Source: Rhodamnia argentea (taxonomy: Eukaryota; Streptophyta; Magnoliopsida; Myrtales; Myrtaceae). From it: a DNA stretch of 64,000 bases. The position numbers and the translations under genes are program-made. Shown here in pieces: positions 11,944 through 24,689 of this stretch (its first letter is position 1; every line of letters starts with the position of its first letter). Below the pieces are notes generated by a model, which had not been told where the DNA came from, searched no databases, and worked only from the letters and a program-made list of their open reading frames with translations. The stretch spans positions 26,141,448 through 26,205,447 of the forward strand of contig NC_063154.1 of assembly GCF_020921035.1 (NCBI RefSeq), written 5' to 3'.

Positions 11944-13470
11944 CAACCCAGAAAGCCAACCATCAATAGAATCACCAAAGCTGCTTATGCAAACAAATTG
12001 AAGGAACACAAAGACAGATTCACATCGAGCAATAACTAAACAAATAAGAAATGAACAAAAAGAAACCCATTTTCTTACAAAGAACACTGAAAAAGGCGTA
12101 CCCTTTGGAGGTGGCAGATTTTCCAAGATCTCAAAAAGTACAGTGTCGATAGACAGAATGAAAATCGGGGACAACCCTTTCCCTTCTCTCTGTGGGGGCG
12201 ATGATGATATGCTATTTGCTGTTCTCTTGCTGTCCGCGGATTCCCCCTTTGATTCCAAGAGGTTAAATTCTCTCTCTTCCTTCTTCTTCTTGAACGTTGG
12301 ATTTGGGGTGGACGGATTGGAAACTACGAAGCTGCTTTCCTTTCTTTAACTGTCTTTCCTCGTCTGGCATTAGAATATGCCAATGCAATGCGCGCTCTTA
12401 TATGGAAACTCTACTGCACGGACAGGCTACGTTCCGTTTCACAGGTCTAACGTTAAATTTGATCCCCATATTGGACGCATATGGAGAATGTACCGTAGCA
12501 TTATACGGGCATACGAATATACATGTCCTCGTATAGTAAGATTACCCATTTTGCACGTCCTAACATGAGGCCACTCAGATTGAGATTCGTGTAGATTGAT
12601 GTAAAGATAGGGATGGTAACTAGTTATATACGTTACTTGTCATGGTAAATACGACTTATATACTTCTCGAAGAACTGAAGAAGGTTGAAAAGTGAGATTT
12701 TTCTCATAAAGCGTCAAATGATATCTTGGATGAATTTTTGTGAATTAGATTAAGTCTAATTTGTCAATTCAATTAAGGATAATGTATGTAGATATGTATG
12801 TGTATAAATAGTGTAGTTAAACCGCTGGCCGTTAGCTCATATATATGTCGCATGACACTTCACTTTATATATATGATTGCCATGTGACAATACATGTTAT
12901 CACATAACCGACAAATGACCAATAAGCTTTAACCTAATTATTTTTCATCTCCTAATTTCTGTCTCGTGTGCTTAAATTTAAAAAAAAAATGCAATAAATG
13001 AAACTATATGATCTCCATATTGAGTTTAAATTTTTAAAAAAGAGAGAAATTAGAAAAAAGTATGGACAAGTACGTTGTTCATGAGGTTTAATTTTTGTAA
13101 AACAACCAAGCAAAAAAAAAAAATTTTGGGATACAGCTTTTCTTTTCTTTTTTTTAATTTACAATTCAAATACTTAATTAAACATGAAAAAATAGATAAC
13201 GAGAGGACATTTTTTAAAGAAAACCTCTAAATACAAATATAGAGAAAAATGTAAACAAACTAAGATAATATATTTCTTGTTCTAAAAAAAAAGATAATAT
13301 ATTTCTTAATCCGTAAAGTATTGTTACTTATTTTATTCCAATAATTAGGTTCAATATATTAAAGCAAAATTATTGTGATAAGGAAAATCATTTTTTATAA
13401 AATTAAACTGAATAAACAGATTTTGTTACTTTAATATTCCAAAAACATTGGTTTATATCACAATTCCAAT
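11151..13470. other. Noncoding DNA with a GA microsatellite
   Basis: No gene can be defended. An open minus-strand frame at 11812-12258 has no ATG and depends on a TTG. A plus-strand phrase around 11190-11330 (LKKKLEEDQARNNKLQ) looks protein-like but is too short to name. 12560-13470 is strongly AT-rich. Confidence 0.3.
11894..11942. repeat. (GA)n microsatellite
   Basis: About 24 uninterrupted GA dinucleotides. Confidence 0.95.
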
Positions 13471-13479
13471 ATAATGATT

Positions 13480-15370
13480 ATAGTAAAACAAGATTAGAGT
13501 ACACCTTATTTAAAACATAGAGCATTTGTACTTTATCTAACTTTATTTTCTAGTTTTTAAATAGACTTATTTCAAATGTTACTTCAATCGATGTTCGCTA
13601 AAAATCTATTTTTTTCAATTCATGTTCCGAGCGCTTAGGAAATATTACTTTATAACCCTGTTTCGCCACAAATTAATCTTTAAGCCTCCATAAAGCGTGA
13701 TATTCTTTTAGTAAACTATACATTTGATAAGATAAATCTCGTCTTTTCTCTTGCATCAAAATTCATATCATTGGCTTACTGACTATTAAGAAGTATGCAA
13801 ATAGACATGTCTGCACAAAGCACGAGCTAAGTAACTAGCAAAATCTAATCTCCAATCGTGCTGGTTCAATGTGTGTTTAAGCTTCTCATGTGCTTCACTA
13901 GGATGTCTTTAGAAAACTTCATTTAAAAAGCTATCGCTTGGACTTGATATCAAACATGCACTCGGCACTATACGAGTTTGGATTCCAAGCGGTCCCAACC
14001 CCGCTCCGTTACCATTGATTACTATCGGAAAACATAGGTGAGAAAAAAACCTTTACCCATTTATTATTGTGTTGTATTGTTGACATTAGTACAAGTTGGT
14101 AATTAGTTCTAAGCGCCTAGTTCATGAAACTTTTTGATCAACTCTCAAGAATAACACTCACGACCAGATTTCTAGTAGACATGAAATCAAGGTTCAAACT
14201 TCAGTCACAGCACTTCTAAAAAACGGCTTACAAGGGGAAGAGATGGCAATATGGCGATGAGATTTGGATCCTCTTTAAAAAGGGAAATTGACATAATAAC
14301 TTTACTTCATTATGAGGTTAGGACATGATCAAATAGAGATCCAATCTATGAGAATGAAGGAGTTAAAATGAAGTTCAACCTGAGTTCCCATCATTGATAT
14401 GGATGAATAAATTTTGCCCAATGTTCAAGAGATGCATAGTTATCCATTCAACAAACATATATCCGTATGTAAAGCATATGCGATATCCGTACTCGAGTTG
14501 TATGCTAGTTGTTCTCTATAGGAGGGAAGTACAAAAGTTGGTGTCACTTAAGGGAAGACATTCATTTTAGTAGACTTGTCGATTCAACAAAAAGCCGATG
14601 ATAGCACATTACATTCGACCATAAAATACTTCGAGATCTTGCAAAAAATTTCAAACTCTTAAATAGTGCCGAGACCGGTACATATGGATACACCAAACCA
14701 ATGTTTAACTGATACAGATGTAATCAATGGAGCACAGATCAGGGAGAAAAACCCGAACTCCGATAGAAAGAAACATAGAGCTCCCCTTGACGTCTTTAAC
14801 TAAGCATGATCCAAGCACAAACTTTTTGCTCAACCACTCATCAATTCCCCATAACATGTCACGCGAGTAACAATGACAAAGTCTCTGTTCTGGGGAGTCT
14901 TTACTTGTTAAACTTATTATTTATCGTTGAGATACTCCCAAGCTCCACCAGCAAGCAGCACCGGAGCGAATCATAACCTTTCGATCTGATGAAAACTAGA
15001 CATAACAAAGCTACAGCGTTACCACATAGATGAATCTTCTAAGGCAGCACAGACTGTCTGGTTCTTCGCAAGCCTGCTCACATGAACTAGAAAAATCATA
15101 TTTAGGAAAAGAAATGGTTAGTCTTTTCCTCAAGGAGACAATCGAGCGTTGCGAGCATTCAAACACCACAATAGAATACGTGAAAGTACAAAAACTAAGT
15201 AACCCAAGTGCCATTCTCAAAACTTGCTCCAAGAGCTGAGATCCACCATTAGATGCTTAAAACTTGAGCTGAACTTAGATTGCAAGTTGAGGATATCCGT
15301 ACTATGAGATTGATGGTAAAATCTACAGTTACAAAAAGACCTGAAATAAAAAGCTATAAAAAAACACAAA
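13480..15370. repeat. 3' flank of CPSF73-I copy A, shared with copy B and a relic
   Basis: The sequence from AGAGCATTTG through TTGACATTAGTACAAGTTGG to TTTAGGAAAAGAAATGG is repeated, diverged, at 21650-22730 and at 25675-27660. Shared order and spacing show that it was copied with the gene. It lies 3' of the minus-strand CDS and should contain the polyadenylation region. No coding sequence is seen. Confidence 0.6.
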
Positions 15371-15376
15371 GGCTAC

Positions 15377-18300
15377 CTAAGAAGCTGACAGGGGTATTGG
15401 TTTTACAGCACTCCGGATTCGGCGAAACGCAGTCCTCACTCTTTCCTTAAGACCTTCATTTTCACTCTCCACGTCCCCACTCTGCTTGTCCAGATGTGCT
15501 ACATTCCCATCCACATTTATCACCAGCTTCCCATCCTCACCAAATTTCACATCCCCAAAGAGAGACACTAGAAGTGCATGAATGATCTTCTCTACCCTAG
15601 CACTTTCTTCTTCAGTTTTCACGGCCTCTGTTTCAACCACAAACTTCGGAATCTCCCGGCTTATGTTCAAGACAAGAGCAACAACAGAATCTGAAACCAT
15701 GTCACTAATTGGATCCGATGTCCAGTGCACTGAAATGTGTTTATCAGATTCGTGCTTCACTGTTACTCGATCATGCACACGTAACATGGGAATGCTAGAT
15801 TCCTCATCCACTGAAGATTCCACACTTTCATATATCTGCTTCAGCCGGTGGCTTATCACACCAAATGCACCTGTGTAAGGAATGGTGATCCTCTGATTAA
15901 TATTTGCTGTGGACAACTGAGAGAAAACATGAAGATCTTCAGGTGCCATTATTTGATAAGTGAAGCCCTTCTTTACCAGAAGGCCACTAACTGTCTCCCC
16001 CACTTCAGGGGTCTTCTCAGCCAGCCTCCCAATAGTTTTTGCCATTTTCTCTGAATTGAAGTACATTTCAACTGATTGACAATTCTTTGGCGTGAGGATT
16101 TTGGTGTTGCGATCAGCAAACTGAGTTACGAGCTTCTGTTTGAGCCTTCCCATCTCATTTTCTTGTCCATGTACAAGAACAATGTTCGGAGGCATTACCT
16201 CATCCAAAAACGCGCTCGTCTGAGCAAAATCAGCATGGGCAGAGAAGGAAATATAATGAACTTGCATGTTAAGAGGAGCAGTGAGGCCATTCATCAGAGT
16301 GACTTCCTTTGGTTCGTTGATGATGGTCTTTGCCAGCGTCCCTTCCACGACATATCCAGGAATAACACAAGCATTTTTCTTGTCAGAGCACCACATGTCA
16401 AATAGTTGACGTGACAACCCACTTTGGAGCCCACCAGGACTAGCCATAACAACCGATGGACCGACGTCATTAAAATTCTCAATACTCTTTAGTGGCGAAA
16501 TATGCTTGAAGTCAAAAGGATTTGCTGTTGCAAATTGGCTTCGAATCCTCTCATTCATGGAATTGATATACGTTTGATAAACAGCCATACACTTCTTTGC
16601 AAGGGGGGAAGCATAATATATAGGAATATTATGGAGCTCAGGGTGGTTGGACCAAAATTCGTCAAGGATCAACAGAAGTTCTTGAGCACGACCAAGAGCA
16701 TATGCAGGGATAAGGACTCTACCTCCTTGAGAAATAGTAGAATGGATGACATCAGTGAAGCGTTTCTCCCGAATATGACGAGGTTGATGTAGCTGCACTC
16801 CATAAGTGGACTCAATTATGCAGATATCAGGAGAGAACTGAGGAATCTCTGCAGCTCGGAGATGCCTATCTTCTTCACGAGAATAATCACCTGTGTAAAG
16901 AACTCGTACACCAGCAATATCGACCATGAACATTGCAGCACCGAGAACATGGCCCGCGGTATAACACCAAAATCGAATTCCATTCACTTCAACAGTTTGG
17001 TGGAAATCAATTACCTACAGGTAAAAGTAGGTTAACATGAGTTAAATGCATTGGGGTCAGTAGTTTAGAAATTATGCATCCGTGGAACTTCAAAGAACAG
17101 CACAAAAAGTAACATGATCACAAAGTTCATTTACAGTGAATAATTAGCATTCCATTGGAAGACATTGTTTTGACATGAAACACAACCCAACACATCCATG
17201 ATACATTATTTGCCATGCCCAATAGACTAGACAATATCCAGAGATCATCCTAGGGCAATTGTCTAGAATAGATACTATAAGTACACAACACATATAACAA
17301 ACTGTATGATGCGTAAGTACTGAGATAGCTAGTTTATCCATTGAGAGCACTAGTGCATCCAGCTTCTCACACACATGCCACCACTGGGGATAAATGAACT
17401 ACATTGGACATAAAAGCGGCAGAGACGTCTATAGCTGTAACAGAGGAAGGATCCTGTGCTTTATCTTAAAAGAGACGAAGCCTATATCAGCTCAATAATG
17501 AACTTGATTCTTTAAAAGGTACCATACGGGGAATGGTCAGTTCCAAGCATATGGAGAATCTGCAATGCACCTAAAGAAAAAAAGCAATTGAAATCTACTG
17601 AGCCTGAGGTATAGCTAAAGCCTGCACATAATTCTGACATGTAAATGGTATACACAAGCAATCCATCCATGACTGGATGCAAAGTAAGAATTATTTTGCT
17701 TCTACATATCATCCATTCTAGAATCAGTAAAATGCAACAAGTTGGTCACCAAGAAGCAATCCCCAAGGCAAACATTAGCAAGCAAATTTGTGTAGCATGA
17801 AGAATGGGCTCAACAAATGAAGGAAATACCTCAATCTTATCCATCGAACGGAATATATCCTGTTCATCATACAGCATATCTTCAACTGAGACCTTGCTCA
17901 CTTTTACGTAATCTGACAAAAGTAGCTTGTATATAGCCTTCGTAGCATGAGTCATGAAGACACGACCTTTAAATGTAGTCTGGAAAAATGAGAGCATGTT
18001 GGATCATCCGTATTAAAGTAAGGTTCAATAATTAAAGTACCTTTGCACTCTAATATAGCTGCAAACCTTTTCCAAAAAGTACGGTAAGGAAGCTGCATGA
18101 TCCAAGTGGAAGCTGCAAGCAGTCAAGATCGACTTGTAAAGATCAGAACCTCCACTGTGGAAGCTAAATATGAGAGGGAGGCATAGAAGTATAAATCAGC
18201 AATAATGCAAGCTACTGACAAGCCCATCCTAAACTTTACGACATTGGTGCTGATGGATCCACCTAGAAAGGGATCCAAGACTGAGGGGCAAGGACTGAGG

Positions 18301-18808
18301 GGCAAGGATGAATTCCTTTGGCAAGTCGTAAGAAGAAAGATCTTTTCTTCAAGCAAATTACGGGAAACACCGCGAAAGGCAACTGCACATAATGGAATGA
18401 GCAGCCCTCCTCACCAAAGGTGAGTCAGTGATAACAGAGAAGGCAGAAAACACGTACTGAGTAATTAGGAGGACGTCAATTGTCGAAGGGTCAATCTCAT
18501 CGAAGTACGGAAGAGCAGCCATGCCAGAGTAAGCAGGATGAATTCCACAATCAAACTGTCATCCATATACAATAATTGCGATGAGATCACGAGAGAAACC
18601 AACCCATGTGCTAAAACTCTTAACCAGAAAACCCATGAAAACCAAGAAAAAGCAGTACCAACACAGTCTTTCCTTTGAAAGACATGTATACACAGGACCG
18701 ACCCACTTCATTGCCAGCACCGAGAGGAGTAATGATCAGCTGGTCACCTTCTCTCCCGGCCGGTGGATCCCGCCTCTTCAAAGATGGTGCCTGTCCTATG
18801 GAAGCCAT
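15377..18808 (-). CDS. CPSF73-I: Cleavage and polyadenylation specificity factor subunit 3-I (CPSF73-I), copy A
   Basis: Five coding exons on the minus strand: 18808-18659, 18555-18458, 18112-18067, 17979-17830 and 17014-15377. They join in phase to 693 residues, the usual plant length. CPSF73 is the zinc-dependent endonuclease that cuts pre-mRNA before polyadenylation, in the nuclear CPSF complex. Visible: a metallo-beta-lactamase domain with H83-F-H-L-D-H88, split across exons 2 and 3; GHVLG with H170; [11 protein letters not shown] with D191; ESTYG; a beta-CASP region; SFSAHADF (H408); and an LVHG motif at about 428-431. The tail ([10 protein letters not shown]) is the plant one. Odd: the motif that is HGEANEM in copy B is HGQENEM here, replacing a conserved acid. 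About 24 substitutions and one codon indel separate the copies. Sequence similarity to copy B's leader stops near 19045, so its promoter may be lost or replaced. Confidence 0.95.
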
Positions 18809-18845
18809 ATGGAAAGAATATTCGCACAGGCCCTTCAACTTTACC
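18809..18845 (-). other. Leader of CPSF73-I copy A and candidate leader acceptor
   Basis: Upstream of the ATG the copy retains the same acceptor-like CCACAG followed by GGCAGTAC that copy B has at 31131-31129. The matching leader donor of copy B is not found in the next 2 kb. Confidence 0.4.
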
Positions 18846-19044
18846 GGGAATGTACTGCCCTGTGGAGAAAGGACAAAGTGTTAAACATGTTCGACGCGGC
18901 TCAAGCAACAGGCAAGAACACAACACTTGAAGTCAAACCCAAAATGTACAGACTCAAGATGAACATAAAGAAGCATTAACAAATAACCATCATCAATATT
19001 CAAATAACTGCCACCACCTACCAAGAAAACCTAATGGGAAGGAA

Positions 19045-20700
19045 ATTAGTTAGGGCTGTCAAATGGGTGGGCAGTCGGGTCGAAAATGGTCCGACCCATC
19101 CATTTATTAACCCGTTTTGACCTATTTCCATGCAATGTAAATTTGATGAACCTTACCCACCCATTTAATTTACTTTAAGCTCTTCACATGTATATGTTAC
19201 TAGATTATAAACTTCACATCAAAATAAAGAAAAGTATATTTTAAGAATAAAAAATCACTAAATAAAATAAAAAAAAGTGAAAAACCTATAAATTGAAATG
19301 CTTATAAAGAACTCTTAATAAGATAAAGTCAGCTCATCATTGACATGAAAAAAAACATTTGCTTATAAGGAGCCAAGTTCGTTGTCCACCAAACAAAATT
19401 AAGCAAAAACCTTAGACGAAAATGAAGGAAATAAAAGGAACTTCCAACAATACCATGAGGAATTATCTATCAAAATAACATGTTATATTTCCATCAAACA
19501 TTGAACCAAACACTTGCGAAAACTCAGTGGCAAAACACAAATCAGTTATAACCTTTTTCAAGTTGTATAGGTTTAAAGAGCTGCAAAAATCATCTGACAC
19601 AGAACATAAATAAGCGCAAGCGCAAGGACAATTACGAAAGCCCACCACATAACTCCAACAAGAAGCTACAAGTACTCTTTTCTTACCAATTCTGCTATCC
19701 AACAACATGCTCAAATTCAGTAAATCACAATCACCCATGAAGTGGGTGTCATCCAAAAATTATTCTAATGTCTGTGAACCGGATCACTTCACTCGCAATA
19801 GCAGCGACAATAAGGGACATTCAAGCAGATCACTTCACTAAGGCAAACTTCAAGTAACCATGATATCTAATCGTTAAAAAATTATCACATGTGCTCAAGT
19901 CCAACAAACACAGGGGCTATTTCACCGAGAAAACGTCTTAGAAACCTTTTGTCATACAGGTTGTGTGCACTACAAGAACAAACGTAAACACGGCAACGCA
20001 ATTTTCTCATCCAAAATCTGTACATCCACAACAACAATGGCCAGAATCACCATATATTGGCTACAATTCCAAGTTACTGTCTCATATGCTTATTCATGGA
20101 TCTGGGACTCAGAACAGGGTATAACAAAGAGGCCAAGGTTACCTGGTCAATAGAGAAAGACGAAGCAACAACTGGTAACTCAAGAAATATGTATCAAATT
20201 TGTAAATGGAAATTGCAGCTTTTAGTGAGACGTGCTCACTGAATCACTGCTCTGATCAGGCGTAAACCAAATTATAGAGGCAATTAGGCCTACATTTGGG
20301 TCAGCCCTTTCGATTGCTCAAGCGCCCAGATGGCAAAGATTTACCTACACTTGGGACAATCAATTCGATTCAGACATCCATGTCTACCCAAAGCTAAGGA
20401 AAAACAATACCCTGCATCATCTAGCTAACTATATATCATCCTAAAGTTCTCCGAACCAGACACGACACAACGAAAATGTCTCAAGTTTCTTATCCTATCA
20501 CATACTATTCTATTAAATTCTATATCCAGGTGACGAAATTCAATTGAGTAAAACATAAGTATTAGCCAAACTTATCGTTTCCCCCGCTGTCTGCTTCGCG
20601 TATTGAATAAACAAGATTCCCCAAATGACTCGACCAAACAGTGCCGGACAAAAGCCTTATCACTAGCCCTTCTCTCATTGGTAATGAAAACGCAAAATCA
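19045..20700. repeat. Repeat insertion upstream of copy A
   Basis: Similarity to copy B's upstream region ends here and a sequence starting TTAGGGCTGTCAAATGGG begins, with GGGTCG and CGACCC words up to about 19160. Related fragments occur at 21000-21080 and 21360-21460, so this is a repeated element. The remainder is AT-rich with no gene recognised. Confidence 0.45.
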
Positions 20701-20717
20701 ACTGCAGCGAGAGATAT

Positions 20718-20990
20718 TTGAGCCACTCACGGCAGAGGGAGGAGGTGGACGACGAGCCAACCGCGGGGTCCGACAGCAGTCGACTGCTTGCCTCCCACGA
20801 GTCCCGGCTGCCCGGGCAAACCGGGTCCAGCAAGGCTGCGATCACGATGGTGCCCGAGTCGACTCGGTGCTCCGTGTACACGAACCCGTGGTGCTTCGGG
20901 GGCGGCAAGGGCTGGGCGCTCGCTTGCGATGAGGGCACGGTCTACGGCGAAGAAGGAGATCGAGGCGCTTCGGAAATCCAACTGAGTGCA
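20718..20990. other. GC-rich island, possibly an exon of unknown strand
   Basis: A short block of very high GC is open in several frames on both strands. On the plus strand the frame through 20718 has mostly G or C in third positions and reads, for example, PWCFGGGKGWALACDEGTVY. On the minus strand the block lies between an acceptor-like CACTCAG and a donor-like GTGAGT. I cannot name a protein. It could be a captured exon, or a new leader exon for CPSF73-I copy A, which lies downstream on the minus strand. Confidence 0.3.
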
Positions 20991-20999
20991 CGCCTGCGA

Positions 21000-21600
21000 C
21001 GGCTTCGAGTGGGTATTGGGTCGGGTCGTTGGGCGTGGGTTTTGAAAAAACGGGTCGGAAAACGGGTCACCCAGATTTATTTTTACCCTTTTGTTGTGCT
21101 TCGGTACTTTTTCAAATGCAAGAAATACCTTCGGATAGCATTAAGTAGACGACGAAATTTGAAGCCTCGCATGGTATCAACTCTTCCTGCAAATGTTATA
21201 AACAATCTTAATCACAAAACTGCTCAAGGGAACTTTGCGATCCTGATTCTGTGTACGAATGCCCCTTGACCCAACTCCATCCTGTGGTCTGCGCAACTCT
21301 CATGCCGATGACCAGCACAAGCGAAGCAAAGCCACATGCCATTACATACGAATAGAATCGTCAAATGGGTGAGTCTGATATACTTAAAAAATGGTCCTAT
21401 CCAGTTGACCCGTTTACATGAAATACAAATCTAGGAGATTCACATTTGACCCGACCCAGTCCATATTGTTCAAACACTTCCATGTTTTACTCGAATTGAA
21501 AAACTCGTATACCCAAATTGAGGTGAGAGCGAGAAGTGAGCGAGCGCGAAATCGAGCGTGAGTCCAAGTAAGTTGTGAACCCATTTAACACTCACGTTAT
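21000..21600. repeat. Repeat fragments between duplication blocks
   Basis: GGGTCGGGTCG-type sequence (21000-21080), a third copy of the 9842-10025 repeat (about 21222-21320), and another GTCAAATGGGT fragment (21360-21460). No gene is seen. Confidence 0.45.
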
Positions 21601-21639
21601 ATTGAGCTTTACTATTCTAAGCTAATTTACGACACTATA

Positions 21640-22730
21640 GAGAATAAATTCAAAGAGCATTTGCATTTTATTTAATTTCCGTTTCTACTTTTTGAATAAA
21701 CTTATTTCAAATATGGCATCTATCTTTGTTCGCCAAATCTAATCCTCCTTAGGAAACAGTCTTTTCGTCAAATCTGAAAACTGTATAAAATCATTAAAAC
21801 AAATCTCATCTTTATCTCTTGCATCACATCTAATATTATAAGCCGATTGCCTATTCGGAAATAAGTGAATAGACATGCTCGAGCAAAGCATGGGGCTAAA
21901 GCAACGATTAAAATCTAATGATCTCCGACAGCCCCGATTTATGCGTGTTCAGAAATATGCGAATAGCTAATTGCTCGTGTACTTCACCGAGATGTCCTTC
22001 GGGTTCGACGTCGATGAATGTGTAATTCGCTATTCGGTACTTGCCGGGTTTGGATTTCTCGTAGTCGCAAACCCGACCCCGCTAGCATTGATTTGTGTTC
22101 AGTGACAAGAACGTTGAAAGAAAACCAATGGATAACGTAGTTCAGAGAAAAGCCTTTCCCCCGTTAACCGTTGTGTTGTATCATTGACATTAGTACAAGT
22201 TGGCCATGATCTTCAAGGGCCTAATTCAAAAAACTTTGTGTTCGAACGATCGGCAAATGTTTGAAGATGATCATGATCTGGTGGATTCTGATCATGTGGC
22301 CGATGATAGCACTTTAATTTTCGACCACAAGATACTTTTGAGATCTTGTAGTTTCCAAAACTCTTCCAAACGTGCTGAGGATTCAAGACATATCGATACA
22401 CCATAGATTAGTCTAACCGAGAAAATTGTAATCAAAAGGGCTACAGATCGGTGAGACAAACTCGGAACTCAGGTAAAAAGGAACATATAGCCCCACTTGA
22501 CATCTTAACTAGGCATGACCAAGCACGAACTTAGTACTCAACTACTCATCAATTCCCCCATCAACGGATGCATCTTCCCATGTAGCACGGGTTGTACTTC
22601 ACTCACCTCCTCCCATGGACTAGAAAAAAATTGCATTTAGGAAAAGATATGGCAAGCCTTTTCCGCAAAGGTGACACTCGAGCCTCGCCAGCCTCCCAGT
22701 CGGCAAAATTCGACACATAAAAGTACAAAA
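21640..22730. repeat. Gene-less relic of the CPSF73-I 3' flank
   Basis: This block matches 13520-15190 and 25680-27490 in order (AGAGCATTTGCATTTTA, TTGACATTAGTACAAGTTGG, TTTAGGAAAAGATATGGCAA). It stops at the point where the CPSF73-I gene would follow on the right in the other copies. It suggests a third duplication event or a deletion of a third gene copy. A small open frame at 22200-22406 is not conserved in the other copies. Confidence 0.55.
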
Positions 22731-23168
22731 ACGATCCCATTTAAGACTCACATCATATTGAGTCCTACCCTTCTAAATTTATTTATGACATTATGGCGAA
22801 TAAACTCAAACCGTATAATAACTCAGCTCATTATATATGGATTAAAAATGAGTTTATGATTAATTTTGACAAGTTTACCCATCAGGCATTGTGCACACGA
22901 CCGTTCCCCCAATCGCTGCTAATGCACTAGAATCCACTTTTAAATACGAAATTGCACAAGGCCTTTTCCATTTTTGTTTCCTCCCAACCTTAGCCGGAGG
23001 ACTCTAAGAAAACCTTGACTAACATTAGGCCTTAAGAGCGGAAATTACTTCGCTGTCCATGAAATTTTTACCTTCTTGATGCTGGAGTCCTCCTGACTAA
23101 ACATATTGCCGTTATCCTAGCCAAAGAAACTTTTCCGTGATATGACATCGAGTACGAGAGCGGTTGTA

Positions 23169-23504
23169 GGAAAATTATCAAAAAAGTCATAAATCTATTG
23201 CAATTATGTCAATTTAGTCCATCTATTGCAATTATGCCATTTTCAGTACTATTTTTTAAAAATAAAAAGAAAGAAAAGGAAAAAGGAAATATAAATAATT
23301 ATTGTTAAAAAATACTAAAATATTACTGAAAATTGCCGCATCATCTCCGTGAGCACCACATCAACGCCGGCCAATCCAAATTGGCCGGATGGATTGAATT
23401 TTCATAAATGCAAATGATTTAGGACTAAATTAACTATAAAAAAAAATAAGGGTTGAATTGGCACAATTGCAATAGATATATAACTTTTTTCATAATTTTC
23501 CCAA
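23169..23504. mobile_element. Mutator-type miniature element, copy 1
   Basis: Terminal inverted repeats begin GGAAAATTATCAAAAAAGTC on the left and end CATAATTTTCCC on the right, extending through CTATTGCAATT on both sides. Imperfect 9-bp flanks (GCGGTTGTA at 23160 and GCAATTGTA at 23505) suggest a 9-bp target duplication, typical of Mutator-like elements. The interior has a smaller palindrome around TTTCAGTA and TACTGAAAATTGCC. There is no coding capacity. Confidence 0.65.
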
Positions 23505-24089
23505 GCAATTGTATATACGACTTGGGCATGTATGACATGATCAAGCAATAAAAAGGCGAAGACGATGAAATTGCATAAGTAGGATCCCACCATTCGAAAC
23601 TTGAGAAACAATCTAAATCTTAACTTGCTAGGATCTTAACATAGTTCCGATCCTAAACTTGAGAAGAAAAGCGGGGTACATAGGATCGACACAATCCTAC
23701 CGATCCCATAGATCCTATTTTTACGTACTTTAATCTTGAAATATGCATATCCAGATATCTCATAACTAATAAATTCCATACGGCTATCTAAGATTATTTT
23801 GCATTGCTAGTGTAATTTATAGGATGTTTTGATACAGCCCTTTTAGACATCTTCATCAATCCTAAATCGGATCGCATCTCGCGAAGACCCATATTTTTCA
23901 TTAAATAGTGAATAGGCTTGATCAAGCGACTGATGGATAAAATGAAAGTATATCAAGATTTTTCTCTCTTTTCGAGTTTAAACTTGTAAGAAGGGATGAA
24001 AATGTGTACCCATCGACAGCGAAATAGAGAATTTACATTTCGGTAGTAGTTTAAGTATAGTTTATACCATTAATTCAATAATTTCTACT

Positions 24090-24432
24090 TTACATTTCGG
24101 ACAATTTTGACCAGTTGGAGATGACATGGACGTTGGCGCCGTCGAAGCCGACATGGCAATTTTCAGTAATATTTTAATATTTTTTTAAAATAATTATTTT
24201 TATTTCCTTTTTCTTTTTTATTTTTAAAAAATATTACTGAAAATTGCCACGTCGGCTCCAGCAATGCCACATCAACGTCGATATCCAAGTCAGCTCCAGC
24301 AGATCAAAATTAGCTGGATGGACTAAATTGGCACAAAAATAAAATGTTTAGAACTAAATTGACAAAAAAAATTATGAATGAATTGACATAATTGCAATAG
24401 ATTTATAAGTTTTTTTGATAATTTTCCCAAAC
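24090..24432. mobile_element. Mutator-type miniature element, copy 2, left end truncated
   Basis: The right end (TTGCAATAGATTTATAAG then GATAATTTTCCC) and the following host sequence match copy 1. This insertion was therefore duplicated with its flank. The interior forms a strong inverted repeat: GGCAATTTTCAGTAATATTT at about 24156 against its complement near 24236-24250. Confidence 0.6.
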
Positions 24433-24689
24433 AATTGTATATATGGCTCGGGCATGTATGACATGATCAAGCAATAAAAAGGCCAAGAAGATCAAATTGC
24501 AATCCTACTATTCGAAACTTGAGAAACAATCTAAATCTTAACTTGCTAGGATCTTAACATGGTTCCCATCCTAAACTTGAGAAGAAAAGGGGGAACATAG
24601 GATCGACACAATCCTACTGATCCCATAGATCCTATTTTCACGTACTTTAACCTTGAAGTACATATATCCATATACCTCATATATAATCA

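Noticed and set aside
11812..12258. 148-codon minus-strand frame as a gene
   Set aside because: It begins only at a TTG, with no ATG in frame. Its 3' part translates the GA microsatellite, and no domain or downstream exon was found.
15377..16987. 536-codon frame taken as a complete gene starting at 16987
   Set aside because: The first codon is GTG coding valine. The true protein continues through an acceptor at 17015-17017 into four upstream exons. The same applies to 27676-29289.
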